Made by a program: the position numbers and the translations under genes. Below, in pieces: positions 52,890-62,277 of a DNA stretch of 64,000 bases; positions within the stretch are counted from its first letter, which is position 1, and the number at the start of each line of letters is the position of its first letter. Below the pieces are notes generated by a model, which did not search any database, had not been told where the DNA came from, and saw only the letters and a list, made by a program, of their open reading frames with translations. Origin of the DNA: an uncultured Lachnospiraceae bacterium (lineage in GTDB: Bacteria; Bacillota; Clostridia; Lachnospirales; Lachnospiraceae); the NCBI GenBank assembly GCA_947629865.1, contig CANRFJ010000003.1, positions 1-64,000 on the forward strand, in the 5' to 3' direction.

Positions 52890-53447
52890 TTACAGACGCT
52901 TCAGATACTCTCCGGTACGGGTGTCAATCTGAATCACATCGCCCTGATTTACAAAAATCGGCACGTTGACCTGTGCGCCTGTCTCGACAGTGGCCGGTTT
53001 AGTCACGTTGGTAGCCGTGTCGCCCTTTACGCCGGGCTCGGTCTCTGTCACCTCTAACTCAGCAAACATCGGAGGCTCGATGGCAAAGATATTTCCCTTG
53101 TAGGAAACCATCTTTACATTGTCATTCTCCTTTACAAACTTCATGGATTCGCCGACGGCCTCCTCTGTCAGGGCAATCTGCTCATACGTCTCATTGTCCA
53201 TGAAATTGTACATCTCTCCATCGTTATACAGATATTGCATCTCTTTTTTATCAATGTGCGCCTGCGGGTACTTCTCGGTCGGGCGGAAGGTCTTTTCCAC
53301 AACGCCGCCGTCTACTACATTTTTTAACTTTGTGCGCACAAAAGCGGCTCCCTTGCCCGGCTTTACATGCTGGAATTCCACTATCTGATATACAGTTCCC
53401 TCAATCTCAATTGTCAGGCCGTTCCTAAAATCTCCTGCTGATACCAT
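52890..53447 (-). CDS. efp: translation elongation factor P
   Basis: A 185-residue EF-P with three OB-like domains. The modifiable lysine lies in [14 protein letters not shown] (about residue 32), and the C-terminal signature is [12 protein letters not shown]. It rescues ribosomes stalled at polyproline. The start at 53447 follows GGAGAGGAACAA. Its own terminator follows. No EF-P modification gene is in the window. Confidence 0.97.
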   Translation of the reverse strand: MVSAGDFRNGLTIEIEGTVYQIVEFQHVKPGKGAAFVRTKLKNVVDGGVVEKTFRPTEKYPQAHIDKKEMQYLYNDGEMYNFMDNETYEQIALTEEAVGESMKFVKENDNVKMVSYKGNIFAIEPPMFAELEVTETEPGVKGDTATNVTKPATVETGAQVNVPIFVNQGDVIQIDTRTGEYLKRL

Positions 53448-53513
53448 TTGTTCCTCTCCTTCCGCCGCTCTCACGGCACTAAAATTCGTAATCTATTCTT
53501 TATTTTATTATAC

Positions 53514-54728
53514 TTACCTGCATTTTTCAAGTATTTCTTTTGCAATGTCCGACGCCGGACGCCCATCGGTGAAAATCTGCACTTCGGCCGCCGCCTCATA
53601 GAAGGGCCTGCGCTTCTCCATCAGTTGCCGGATATAGGCCACATTCATATTGTCACGCAGCAGGGGGCGGTCTGTGCTGTGACGCACTCTCTCAAAAACC
53701 GTCTCCGGCTCCGCCCGGAGCAGGACTACCGTTCCGATTGCCTGAAGCTTCCTCACATTCAGCTCCCGCAGCGCCATGCCGCCCCCGCATGAGATCACGG
53801 CCGGAGCGAGGCCTCCCAGTTCGTCTATCATCTCCGTCTCCCGGTCGCGGAAATAGGCCTCGCCCTCCTCCTCAAAGATGGCGGCAATGCTCCGGCCCTC
53901 TTTTTCCTCGATCCACCGATCCGTATCGACCTCCTCCCGTCCGGACAGGACTCTCAGTTCCGCCGATACCGTGGATTTTCCCACCCCCATAAAACCAATG
54001 AGGACAATATGGCGCTTGCCGCTGTAGATCCGGTCAAACACACTTTTCATAACGGCGATTGGAAGCTGTCCCGGCGCCGAGGTCTGCCCCGCGCTTCCAA
54101 ACGACACCGAGGAACCGTACAGGCCGCCATACAGTCTGGATTTTTTTCCCAGTTCTCCCATCGACATCGTTATCAGCGGAAAATCCGGAGCGAGCTTCTT
54201 CATCTGAGCGGTGGCATCGAGAAGTCTCTCCACATCCGCCTCCTCCGACGGCATACAGGCAAGTTTCCCCACATCACAGCCGCTCTCCTTCGCCCGCGTC
54301 AGCTTCTCTAGGATTTTCTCCCCGGAGGGCGTGCCCGAAAAATCATGGTATGAACCGATAACTTTCACTCTGCTTTCGGGGAAGCGGGCCTTTCTGCCCG
54401 CCACATCCGCTCCCTCCCTGTCGATTTCCACATCGACATAGTCCGCAATATTCTGCCCGATTACCTTGTCAATCAGGGCAAAATAATCAAAGCGGGAACC
54501 GTTTGGCTCTCCCCCCTCCTTCTCCGTCCGGAGGGTGACGATCAGCTTTTTTTCGCCCAGGATCTTTTTCAATTCCCTGACGATATCCGGCAGTTCCTTC
54601 TCATAGCCGGCATAGCAGTCCACCCGCCATTCCGCCATCTCTGCCGGAAGGGCGGCGGCCTCTCTCGCCTGTGCCGTCAGGCCGTCCCGCATGGGAGCTG
54701 TGAGCGGCACGCATATCTCTGGTCTCAT
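53514..54728 (-). CDS. fused 3-dehydroquinate dehydratase (type I) and shikimate kinase
   Basis: A 404-residue bifunctional protein. Residues 1-230 are a type I dehydroquinase with EWRVDCY, the catalytic His in GSYHDFSGTP and the Schiff-base Lys in CDVGKLACMP. Residues 240-404 are a shikimate kinase with P-loop GFMGVGKSTVSAEL, DTDRWIEEKEGR and CGGGMAL. It would catalyse steps 3 and 5 of the shikimate pathway; the intervening step is AroE, encoded at 24886. It overlaps the Xaa-Pro peptidase stop by 4 nt. The join is in frame with no sign of error. Confidence 0.93.
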   Translation of the reverse strand: MRPEICVPLTAPMRDGLTAQAREAAALPAEMAEWRVDCYAGYEKELPDIVRELKKILGEKKLIVTLRTEKEGGEPNGSRFDYFALIDKVIGQNIADYVDVEIDREGADVAGRKARFPESRVKVIGSYHDFSGTPSGEKILEKLTRAKESGCDVGKLACMPSEEADVERLLDATAQMKKLAPDFPLITMSMGELGKKSRLYGGLYGSSVSFGSAGQTSAPGQLPIAVMKSVFDRIYSGKRHIVLIGFMGVGKSTVSAELRVLSGREEVDTDRWIEEKEGRSIAAIFEEEGEAYFRDRETEMIDELGGLAPAVISCGGGMALRELNVRKLQAIGTVVLLRAEPETVFERVRHSTDRPLLRDNMNVAYIRQLMEKRRPFYEAAAEVQIFTDGRPASDIAKEILEKCR

Positions 54729-55834
54729 ACTTCTCTCCCTTCCTGTTCTCCTGCCCCGTCCTCAATCTCTATCAGTTCTTTTGGGGAATGGGTGATGTCC
54801 TCGCACCCGTCCTCCGTGATAATCACTACGTCTTCAATCCGCACCCCGCCGAAATTCTCAATATAGATGCCCGGCTCCACCGTGATTACCATTCCCGGCT
54901 GGATAACCGTCTCCTCCCTGGGGGAAAACACCGGCTTCTCGTGGATATCCAGACCAACCGAGTGCCCCAGTGCATGGCCGAAGCAATCGCCGTATCCGGC
55001 CTCCTTAATCACATCTCGCGCCAGCGCATCAATCTCCCGCCCCGTCATTCCCGGCCGGATTCCCGCCAGCGCCCGCTTCTGTGCCCGCAGGACGGTATCG
55101 TAGATCTCCCGCTGTCTGTCGGAGGCTCTGCCCATCACCAGCGTGCGCGTCATATCCGAACAGTACCCCCGGTAGCGGCAGCCAAAATCCAGCGTGAGAA
55201 AATCCCCCTCCTCCAACGGTTTATCCGTGGGAACGGCATGGGGCATGGCCGAGTGGAGGCCGGAGGCCGCGATGGTATCAAAACTGAGTCCGTCTGCTCC
55301 CTCCTCCTTCAGGAAAAATTCCAGCAGAGCCGCCGTCTGCTTTTCCGTCATGCCGATTTTCACACGGGGGAGAAGCCGCCGGAAGGCACGGTCGCCAATG
55401 GCCTCCGCCTGACGCAGCCACCCGGTCTCCTCCTCGGACTTCACCGAGCGGAAGCTTGTAATCTCCCTGCCAATATATCGCAGCTGTGCGCCTACATTTC
55501 TTTCCTCCAAAGCCTTCTTCAGTTTTTCATATTCGGCGACCGTCATCGTTTCGTCCTCTATGCCGAGAACGCTGATTTTTTCCTCCTTCATGAGCTTTGC
55601 CAGCGGCGCATAGTACCCGTCCCCCTCCCACTCCGCTATCTGCGCGTCTGGGCACTCCGCCGCCGCGGCTATGGTGTAGCGGGAATCCGTCGCCACCAGC
55701 GTGGTGTCGGGCGTCAGGCAGACATATCCCTCTCCGGTAAATCCGGCCACATAGCGCATGTTGGCCGGATCCGTAATTAAGAATGATTCCGCTGTCTGAG
55801 TTGAAAATATTTTTTCCCTGATTTCTTTCTGCAT
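54725..55834 (-). CDS. Xaa-Pro aminopeptidase-type M24 peptidase
   Basis: A 369-residue pita-bread metallopeptidase. The N-terminal creatinase-like domain (1-130) precedes the catalytic domain with metal ligands in LTLDFGCRYRGYCSDMTRT, HALGHSVGLDIHE, VEPGIYI and RIEDVV. It removes N-terminal residues before proline. It overlaps the yqeG end by 58 nt and the aroD-aroK start by 4 nt, so three genes are tightly packed. Confidence 0.93.
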   Translation of the reverse strand: MQKEIREKIFSTQTAESFLITDPANMRYVAGFTGEGYVCLTPDTTLVATDSRYTIAAAAECPDAQIAEWEGDGYYAPLAKLMKEEKISVLGIEDETMTVAEYEKLKKALEERNVGAQLRYIGREITSFRSVKSEEETGWLRQAEAIGDRAFRRLLPRVKIGMTEKQTAALLEFFLKEEGADGLSFDTIAASGLHSAMPHAVPTDKPLEEGDFLTLDFGCRYRGYCSDMTRTLVMGRASDRQREIYDTVLRAQKRALAGIRPGMTGREIDALARDVIKEAGYGDCFGHALGHSVGLDIHEKPVFSPREETVIQPGMVITVEPGIYIENFGGVRIEDVVIITEDGCEDITHSPKELIEIEDGAGEQEGREV

Positions 55835-56349
55835 TTCCTGTTCCTCTTTTTCTCTCTCATTTTCATGCGGTATTCCTTGAGGACGATCCTCTCTAACTGC
55901 CGCTTCAATACAATCTGTATCTCCTCCCGCCCGTTAATGGGCTTTACGAGATAGTTCTTCAGGCCGATCCTCTTGGCGCCAAATATGTCCGTAAACAGCT
56001 GATCCCCCACAAACACCGTGTTTTCCGGCCGCGTGTTCATCAGCTCCATCGCGTAGTAATACCCTTTTTTGGCCGGCTTGTGGGCATTAAACACCGAGTG
56101 CACCCCGATGTCCTCATTAAAAGAATACACCCTTTTTTTCTTATTATTGGAGATGAGACAGCACTCAAAACCGATTTTTTTGAGGCGGACAAATAATTTT
56201 TTCGCCACCTCGCTGGCGGCGCTCCCGTGCTCCACCAATGTGTTGTCAATGTCAAAGAGGATTCCACGGTAGCCCTCCTTATACAGCCGCTCATAGTCGA
56301 TGGCATAGGTTGAGGCTACGGTGGCATCCGGGAAAAAGCGTTCAAACAT
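55777..56349 (-). CDS. YqeG-family HAD IIIA phosphatase
   Basis: A 190-residue HAD phosphatase. Motif I is ILFDIDNTLVEHG, motif II LISNNKK, and motif IV VFVGDQLFTDIFGAKR. YqeG relatives may dephosphorylate phosphatidylglycerophosphate or nucleotides; the substrate is not shown. The C-terminal 25 residues are Lys/Arg-rich and overlap the peptidase gene by 58 nt, a long overlap that suggests a read-through tail. Start ATG at 56349. Confidence 0.9.
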   Translation of the reverse strand: MFERFFPDATVASTYAIDYERLYKEGYRGILFDIDNTLVEHGSAASEVAKKLFVRLKKIGFECCLISNNKKKRVYSFNEDIGVHSVFNAHKPAKKGYYYAMELMNTRPENTVFVGDQLFTDIFGAKRIGLKNYLVKPINGREEIQIVLKRQLERIVLKEYRMKMREKKRNRKCRKKSGKKYFQLRQRNHS

Positions 56350-56370
56350 AAGCTTTGATTCCTTTCCGCC

Positions 56371-57696
56371 TCATTTTGCTATGGATTTCAGATGCGTGAT
56401 AAACTGCTCCGCCACACGTCCCGAATAGCCGCCGTTTCGCAGGCTCCAGGCATTGGCCTGGCTGAGAAGTTCTCCCTCCGGCAGGGTGATTTCCGGACTG
56501 GCCGCCGCCAGCGACCGCACGATCTCATCAAACTCCTTCTTCATCGGCCGGTCAAAGAAAATACTGACGCCGAAGCGGGCCACGAGGGAGAGTTTTTCCT
56601 GCACCGTATCGGAGCGGTGCAGCTCGTCCTGCGACATGTCGGAGCGGTCGCTCCATGTCTCGCGGATCAGATGACGCCGGTTCGAGGTGGCATAGATCAG
56701 CACGTTGTCCGGCCGCACCTCCAGTCCGCCCTCTATGACGGCCTTCAGGTATTTATACTCGATTTCAAATTCCTCAAAGGACAAATCGTCCATATAGATG
56801 ATAAATTTATAATTCCGGTTTTTCACCTGTTCGATAATGGCGGACAGATCACGGAACTGATGCTTATAGACCTCGATCAGGCGCAGCCCCCTGTCATAGT
56901 AGCGGTTGAGGATCGCCTTGATGCAGGTGGACTTTCCCGTGCCGCTGTCGCCAAAGAGCAGGCAGTTGTTAGCCTTTCTGCCCTCGACAAAGGCCTCGGT
57001 ATTCTCGATGAGCTGCTGCTTCTGCCTCTCATAGCCAATCAGATCCTCCATCGTCACATCGCTGGTATGGGTTATCGGGGATAACACCATTTTCTCCCCG
57101 CTGTGTGTCACACGGAAGGCCTTGTTCAGCCCGAATTTGCCCACACCGTAGGTCTTATAAAAACCGGTGACGATGCGGAACATATCCTCCCCGTTCTCCG
57201 CCGCCCGCAGCTCAGCCGCCAAAGTGCGCACTTTTTCGCTGACGCTTTTGTTATAAGTATTTTCCGCCTTGGCCATCGAGCGGTAATGGGTGAGAGTGGA
57301 AAAGCACTGCACGTCTAACATCTGCTCAATCCGTGTAAAATCATAGTGGAACAGCCGGTAAAAACAGTCCATATCCTGCTTTACTATAGTATTTACGCTC
57401 GCATACTCCGATGCGCCCACGGTCTCACATATCATACTGAAGGGATTTTCATTCATCGCGAGCAGATAGGCAATATAACACTGCCACAGGTTTTCGTCAA
57501 AGCCGTAGGTGGTGGACAGATCCAACAGCCGGTAGACCTGGTCGTAGACCTTCCGCACCAGTTCGTCCTTTCTGGCGGCGCTCCCCTCCTGTTCCATCTC
57601 CTCAAAGATCCGTCCGAGGGACATCAGAATACTGTCCTCCCCCAGATTTCCATACATAATCAGTCTGGCAGTTTCCTTATACATGGCAGCCTCCAT
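56371..57696 (-). CDS. DUF815-type AAA+ ATPase
   Basis: A 441-residue protein. The N-terminal half is helical (1-220). The AAA+ domain has Walker A LLFGDSGTGKSTCIKAI (about 250), Walker B FIIYMDDLSFEEFE, and sensor region YATSNRRHLIRE. It matches DUF815 ATPases of unknown role. It follows another ATPase gene directly (stop 57697). The first start codon at 57696 lies directly at that stop; an internal ATG five codons later, after GGAGGCTGCC, is the better start. Confidence 0.85.
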   Translation of the reverse strand: MEAAMYKETARLIMYGNLGEDSILMSLGRIFEEMEQEGSAARKDELVRKVYDQVYRLLDLSTTYGFDENLWQCYIAYLLAMNENPFSMICETVGASEYASVNTIVKQDMDCFYRLFHYDFTRIEQMLDVQCFSTLTHYRSMAKAENTYNKSVSEKVRTLAAELRAAENGEDMFRIVTGFYKTYGVGKFGLNKAFRVTHSGEKMVLSPITHTSDVTMEDLIGYERQKQQLIENTEAFVEGRKANNCLLFGDSGTGKSTCIKAILNRYYDRGLRLIEVYKHQFRDLSAIIEQVKNRNYKFIIYMDDLSFEEFEIEYKYLKAVIEGGLEVRPDNVLIYATSNRRHLIRETWSDRSDMSQDELHRSDTVQEKLSLVARFGVSIFFDRPMKKEFDEIVRSLAAASPEITLPEGELLSQANAWSLRNGGYSGRVAEQFITHLKSIAK

Positions 57697-59010
57697 TCAC
57701 ATTTCTTCCAGATCAATGCACTGGATATTGTCGATATTTTTCGTCATGGTGAGTAAGTCCGTGGTAAATCCCTCTCTGGAAAAGAGATAGTAGTAATCCG
57801 CTTCCTTCCCCACCTGCTCCACAGCCTCCAGAAATTCTTCAAATTCAGTCACCGTCATCGGCTTCCTGCTCCACTTGCAATATCCCACCAGAAGTTCTCC
57901 GTTCCCGCCCCTGGCAATCAGCGGAACAAACCCCTTCTTCCCATAGAGGCTGCCAATCGTCCCGAATTTTGCGGGCAGCCTGTCATACCGGTTCATCAGA
58001 TCCAGAAATTCCCGACACACCCGAATATAGGCCTTTTCCACCACCTCGTCCAGACGGTCGCGGACATAGCGGGAATAAAATTCCTCCGGCGCAAGTATGC
58101 TGAGCTCCGACAGATTCGGATAGACCAGCTTGTACCAGAACTGGAGAAAGGAGTCCGTGATGGCATACAGGCCCTTCTGGATAGCATCACGCTTTTCCGG
58201 TTCATAGGAAAACAGTTTGGCCGCCACGTCCATCTGGATCAGATTTTTAATATATACGGAAATCTTCGCTCTGGAAAACTGTGTCCGGCTGTAGAGATAA
58301 TTTAGCTTGGGCTCGTCCTCCGCCAGCACCGACAATATCGTGCTGTAAAAGGGAAGCTCCCGCAGAGCCGTCTTCAAAAACCGCCCGGCCTCCCGGTGGA
58401 GGGCTCCCGTGTCCTCCAGAATAATGCGCAGAATATTTTTCCTCACGGTCTCTTTCGGATTCCAGAGTTTCAAATAGCCCGGAACGCCGCCGAGAATCCC
58501 ATAGACGGTGATGCACTCCTCCGTGGTGCTGTCGGGGAACCAGTCCACCATCTCCATGAAGGTGAGCTCGCGGAGTTTTATAAACGATGTGATCTGAGCG
58601 GCAAGCTCCCCCATGTCCGTCACCATGGAATTTTCCACCCACTGCACAGCCGAACTCACGAGCAGGGTAAGAACCCGTCCCTCCGGCAGACCGGCCATAA
58701 ATTCAGAAAAAGCGGCAAAAAACGTCTTGCAGCCCTTCTGCATCAGGTCAAATTCGTCCACGACAAAGCATACCCTATCCTTCTTCACCGCCTCGGACAG
58801 CTCCGCTTTCTTTTCCTCGAAATACCGGTTCTGCTCTCTCTCGGACAACTCCCTCGCCTGATAATAGACAAAGGGTTTATCCGCCACAAACTGCCGGATC
58901 AGGGCCGTCTTTCCAATCCCCTCCCTGCCGTATATGACAATCACCGCATTGTCCGGCGACTGAAAGGACTTTGACAGCAGTGCGGTTTCCCGCTCACGAC
59001 CAATAAACAC
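57697..59010 (-). CDS. archaeal-type STAND/AAA ATPase with degenerate DUF234 domain
   Basis: A 437-residue protein. The ATPase domain has Walker A IVIYGREGIGKTALIRQF (about residue 25) and Walker B VCFVVDEFDLM. A winged-helix region follows (about 240-300), then a DUF234 domain. DUF234 is a predicted PD-(D/E)XK nuclease with a typical ECKW motif; here the sequence reads GYCKW and the upstream acidic position is FVPLIA, so key acids appear lost. Such proteins are common, poorly understood and possibly defence-related. It is encoded just before the DUF815 gene and 15 nt after argS. Confidence 0.85.
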   Translation of the reverse strand: MFIGRERETALLSKSFQSPDNAVIVIYGREGIGKTALIRQFVADKPFVYYQARELSEREQNRYFEEKKAELSEAVKKDRVCFVVDEFDLMQKGCKTFFAAFSEFMAGLPEGRVLTLLVSSAVQWVENSMVTDMGELAAQITSFIKLRELTFMEMVDWFPDSTTEECITVYGILGGVPGYLKLWNPKETVRKNILRIILEDTGALHREAGRFLKTALRELPFYSTILSVLAEDEPKLNYLYSRTQFSRAKISVYIKNLIQMDVAAKLFSYEPEKRDAIQKGLYAITDSFLQFWYKLVYPNLSELSILAPEEFYSRYVRDRLDEVVEKAYIRVCREFLDLMNRYDRLPAKFGTIGSLYGKKGFVPLIARGGNGELLVGYCKWSRKPMTVTEFEEFLEAVEQVGKEADYYYLFSREGFTTDLLTMTKNIDNIQCIDLEEM

Positions 59011-59025
59011 AGTCTCACAACCTTT

Positions 59026-60795
59026 CTACATTCTATCCGGCGCCTCAAACCCAAGCAGTTCAATACACTGCTCCAGCACGCGCTGCACCAGTCCGAGCAG
59101 TTTCAGATAGGACGCCTTTCTCGCCCCGTCCTCCTCCGCCAAAATCTTCGTGGCATGGTAAAAATGATTCAACGCCTCGGACAGTTCATATATATACTGA
59201 CAGATACGGTGGGGAGCCAGTTCCGCATAAGCGCTCTCCATGGCATCTGCGTATTTACTTAAAGCAAGATATAACTCCGTTTCACTCTCGCTAAGGGGTG
59301 GAAGCAGGGCTTCACTGTCCGAAAGTACGCCCCCGCTCTCCTTGTATTTGTTTAATAAGGATTTAATTCTTACTATCGTATATAAGATGTATGGGCCGGT
59401 ATTTCCCTCAAAAGATGCGAACCTCTCAATATCAAAAATGTAGTCCTTGGAAGCCTGATTGGAGAGGTCGCCGTATTTCAATGCGGCCAGTCCCACCTTT
59501 TCGGAAATCTCCCTGGCCTCGTCCTCGGAATAATCCCTGTTCTCACGGATTCTCCTGTAGACGGCGTCATTGACCTGCTCGCACAGCGCCCGCAGACGCA
59601 GCACACCGCCATCTCTCGTCTTGAACGGGTGTCCGTCCTTACCATTCATCGTCCCGTTCCCTATGAAGATAAGCTCCGTCTCCGGCCGGACGATACCGGC
59701 CTTCTTCGCCGTCCGGAACACCTGCGTGAAATGCAGCTGCTGCCGCTTGTCCGTGACATAAATGATACGGTCGGGCGAAAACATTTTTTCACGCTCTACC
59801 AGCGTCGCGAGATCCGTCGTCGTATACAGCGACGCCCCGTTGGATTTCAAAACAAGGCAGGGAGGCAGTTCCTTTTTATCCCCCTCCTCGGTGATATCCA
59901 CAACCAGCGCCCCGTCGCTCAAGCGGGCGACGCCGTCCTCCTTCATCTTCTCCACCATCGGCGGAATGTAGGGCATTGCGTCGCTCTCTTTCTTCCAGAG
60001 ATCAAAATTCACATTCAGATTGTCATAATTCTTTTTCAGATCCGGCAGAGACACCTTCAATATGTGTTCCCACAGCGCGCGGTATCCCCGGTGCCCCGCC
60101 TGCATCTCAAACGTAGTCTCCTGCGCCGCCTGAAGATATTCCTCGTCTTCCTTTGACTTGGCGCTGGCATAGGGATAGATCTCGTCCAGATCGCTCATTG
60201 TAAAGGGCGGCTCCTCCGGATATTCGCCCTCAAAGTCCTCCTTATAATACGGAAGATCCGGCTGCCGCTGCCTGCACTCGTGGATAATCAGCCCCATCTG
60301 AAGTCCCCAGTCTCCCAGATGGGCGTCGCCGATAACTTCATCTCCCATAAACCGGCAGATGCGCTTGATGCTCTCGCCGATAATCGCGGGGCGAAGATGC
60401 CCCACATGGAGCGGCTTTGCGACATTGGCGCCGCCGTAATCAATCACAACGGTCTCCGGCTTCTCTTTTTTCTCCAGACCGAGTCTGTCCCCGCTGCACA
60501 TCTCCTCCGCCTGCGCAGCCAGCAGGGCGCCGCTGACGGTAATATTGATAAATCCCGGCTTCACCGCCTCTATTTTCTCAAAAATATCCTCTCCGTCCAG
60601 TCCGGCTGTTACCTCCTCCGCAATGGCAATCGGCGCCTTTTTATACTCCTTGGCCGCCGCCATCGCGCCGTTGCACTGGTACTGGCACAGATCCGGCCGG
60701 TTTGACACAGAGACACAGCCATACTTCTCATCATAGCCGGCTCTCACAAATCCCGCCTGCAGTTTTTCCGTCAGAATCTCCACTAATTTCTTCAT
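59026..60795 (-). CDS. argS: arginyl-tRNA synthetase
   Basis: A 589-residue class I synthetase. The N-terminal Add-1 domain (1-100) precedes the HIGH-equivalent motif NVAKPLHVGHLRPAIIGESI (about 135). The DALR anticodon-binding domain forms the C-terminus (LSEALNHFYHATKIL). It charges tRNA-Arg and, like many ArgRS, lacks a clear KMSKS. The first visible ATG after a weak upstream site is used. It precedes two ATPase genes on the same strand. Confidence 0.97.
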   Translation of the reverse strand: MKKLVEILTEKLQAGFVRAGYDEKYGCVSVSNRPDLCQYQCNGAMAAAKEYKKAPIAIAEEVTAGLDGEDIFEKIEAVKPGFINITVSGALLAAQAEEMCSGDRLGLEKKEKPETVVIDYGGANVAKPLHVGHLRPAIIGESIKRICRFMGDEVIGDAHLGDWGLQMGLIIHECRQRQPDLPYYKEDFEGEYPEEPPFTMSDLDEIYPYASAKSKEDEEYLQAAQETTFEMQAGHRGYRALWEHILKVSLPDLKKNYDNLNVNFDLWKKESDAMPYIPPMVEKMKEDGVARLSDGALVVDITEEGDKKELPPCLVLKSNGASLYTTTDLATLVEREKMFSPDRIIYVTDKRQQLHFTQVFRTAKKAGIVRPETELIFIGNGTMNGKDGHPFKTRDGGVLRLRALCEQVNDAVYRRIRENRDYSEDEAREISEKVGLAALKYGDLSNQASKDYIFDIERFASFEGNTGPYILYTIVRIKSLLNKYKESGGVLSDSEALLPPLSESETELYLALSKYADAMESAYAELAPHRICQYIYELSEALNHFYHATKILAEEDGARKASYLKLLGLVQRVLEQCIELLGFEAPDRM

Positions 60796-60822
60796 CGACT
60801 GTCCTTCCTCTCTTTTTATAAT

Positions 60823-62118
60823 CTATTCTAAACTTAAATCCAGATTTGTCAATATGTCAAAATAATTCTCAAAGGTTTTCCGGCAGCACAGGGGGTTGTC
60901 GATGACAATTCCCGGCGCCCTCGCCCCAATAATGGAGAATGCCATCGCCATGCGGTGGTCTTCATAGGTCTGAATCACCGCCGGCCTCACCTCCCCCGGC
61001 ACGATCCGGATACTGTCCGCTCTCTCCTCACAGGAGACGCCAAGCCGCCGCAACTCGGTCGCGATTCCCCGCAGGCGGTCTGACTCCTGCTTGCGGATAT
61101 GTCCAACTCCGGTAATCTCCGTGGGGGAATTGGCAAAAACCGCCACCGCCGCCAGCGTCATCGTCTGATCGGAACAATTGCTCATGTCTGCCTCTACGCC
61201 GCAGAGCCGGCCCTTCTCCGGGCCCGTCAGCCGGATTCCCTCCGGCTCCTCCTCTGTCACGCAGCCCATCTTCTCAAGCACCTTGAGAAATTGAATATCC
61301 CCCTGTGTGCTGTCCGTGTGCACATGCGAGACAAGCGCCCGGCCGCCGCTCACTGCCGCCAGACCATAGAAATAACACGCCGCCGACACATCCGGTTCAA
61401 TCTGGTATTCCCTCGCTCTGTAGCTCTGTGCCGGAAGGACTTCATATACCTGCTCATCCAGCTGTCTCATACGGCAGCCGAACTCCTCCATCATCTTCAT
61501 GGATATTTCCACATAGGCCCTGGCATTTCTTCGGCCCGTCAGCCGGATCCGCAGTCCCTCCGGACAGAATATGCCATTTAGGAGCAGGGCGCTCAAAAAC
61601 TGGCTGCTCTCGTCGATGTTCAGCGACACCTCGGAACAATCCGTCTCCTCTCTCCCGCATATCGCAAATGGAAAGGCATACGGCCTCTCCCGGTACTCAA
61701 ACCGCACGCCCAGCTGCTCCAGGGCGCACAGCAGCGGCCGCATGGGCCTTGCCTTCATCTGCTCGGAGGCCGTCACCTCATACTGCCCGCCGGACAGGGC
61801 CAGCATAGCGGTCAGAAACCGTGCCGCCGTTCCGGCGCTTCCCACATAGACCGCCGCCTTCTTCTCCGGCAGGGAATCGCCGTGGCCGAGTATCTCCACC
61901 TCAGCCTGTTCCTCCCGTATCTCCACCGAGTACCCAAGCGTCTGAAGGGCCTTCATAAACACTCTTGAATCCTCGCTGAACAGCACGCCTTTTAGAAGGC
62001 TCCTGCCCTCCGAGAGAGCCGCCAGCAGGAGCGCGCGGTTAGTTATACTCTTAGAGCCGGGAACTGTAATCCTCATATCCGGCGGCTGGGAAAAAGGGGC
62101 CATTCGGAATTTATCCAT
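60823..62118 (-). CDS. aroA: 5-enolpyruvylshikimate-3-phosphate synthase
   Basis: A 431-residue EPSP synthase. The signature VPGSKSITNRALLLAAL (about 18-34), the SAGTAARFLTAM motif and DHRMAMAFSIIG near the C-terminus are present. It makes EPSP in the shikimate pathway. The start at 62118 follows GGAGGAACT, which is the end of copy 3 of the double-hairpin repeat. The ORF-track start runs back through that repeat and is not real. The GSAGTAARF motif suggests class II features; glyphosate behaviour cannot be judged. Confidence 0.95.
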   Translation of the reverse strand: MDKFRMAPFSQPPDMRITVPGSKSITNRALLLAALSEGRSLLKGVLFSEDSRVFMKALQTLGYSVEIREEQAEVEILGHGDSLPEKKAAVYVGSAGTAARFLTAMLALSGGQYEVTASEQMKARPMRPLLCALEQLGVRFEYRERPYAFPFAICGREETDCSEVSLNIDESSQFLSALLLNGIFCPEGLRIRLTGRRNARAYVEISMKMMEEFGCRMRQLDEQVYEVLPAQSYRAREYQIEPDVSAACYFYGLAAVSGGRALVSHVHTDSTQGDIQFLKVLEKMGCVTEEEPEGIRLTGPEKGRLCGVEADMSNCSDQTMTLAAVAVFANSPTEITGVGHIRKQESDRLRGIATELRRLGVSCEERADSIRIVPGEVRPAVIQTYEDHRMAMAFSIIGARAPGIVIDNPLCCRKTFENYFDILTNLDLSLE

Positions 62119-62122
62119 AGTT

Positions 62123-62191
62123 CCTCCATTCTGCCGCTTCAGCGGCTGTTTCACACAGGCGGGGACTTTGTGCGCCGGCACAAAGCCCGGT
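62123..62191 (-). repeat. double-hairpin intergenic repeat, copy 3 (before aroA)
   Basis: Minus strand: CCGGGCTTTGTGCCGGCGCACAAA, GTCCCCGCCTGTGTGAAACA, GCCGCTGAAGCGGC, AGAATGGAGGAAC then T and the aroA ATG. It is the best-formed copy: the first hairpin is a perfect 7-bp stem with a CGGC loop, the second a perfect 6-bp stem with a GA loop. Confidence 0.87.
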
Positions 62192-62224
62192 CTTATCTCC
62201 TCGAAAAACTCTCATATCAGCAAA

Positions 62225-62250
62225 GCGCCCCCGCATTGCTACGGGGGCGT
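62225..62250 (-). terminator. GC-rich hairpin after the transketolase C-subunit
   Basis: GCGCCCCCG and CGGGGGCGT pair (9 bp, one wobble) around an 8-nt loop, 27 nt beyond the transketolase stop, followed on the minus strand by TTTGCTG. A probable terminator of the transketolase operon. Confidence 0.65.
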
Positions 62251-62277
62251 ATAAAATTTCTGTTCCTTATATCTCTC

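Noticed and set aside
54788-55780. 330-aa plus-strand ORF opposite the Xaa-Pro peptidase gene
   Set aside because: It is the shadow of a well-supported M24 peptidase; composition is His/Arg/Gln-rich with no domain.
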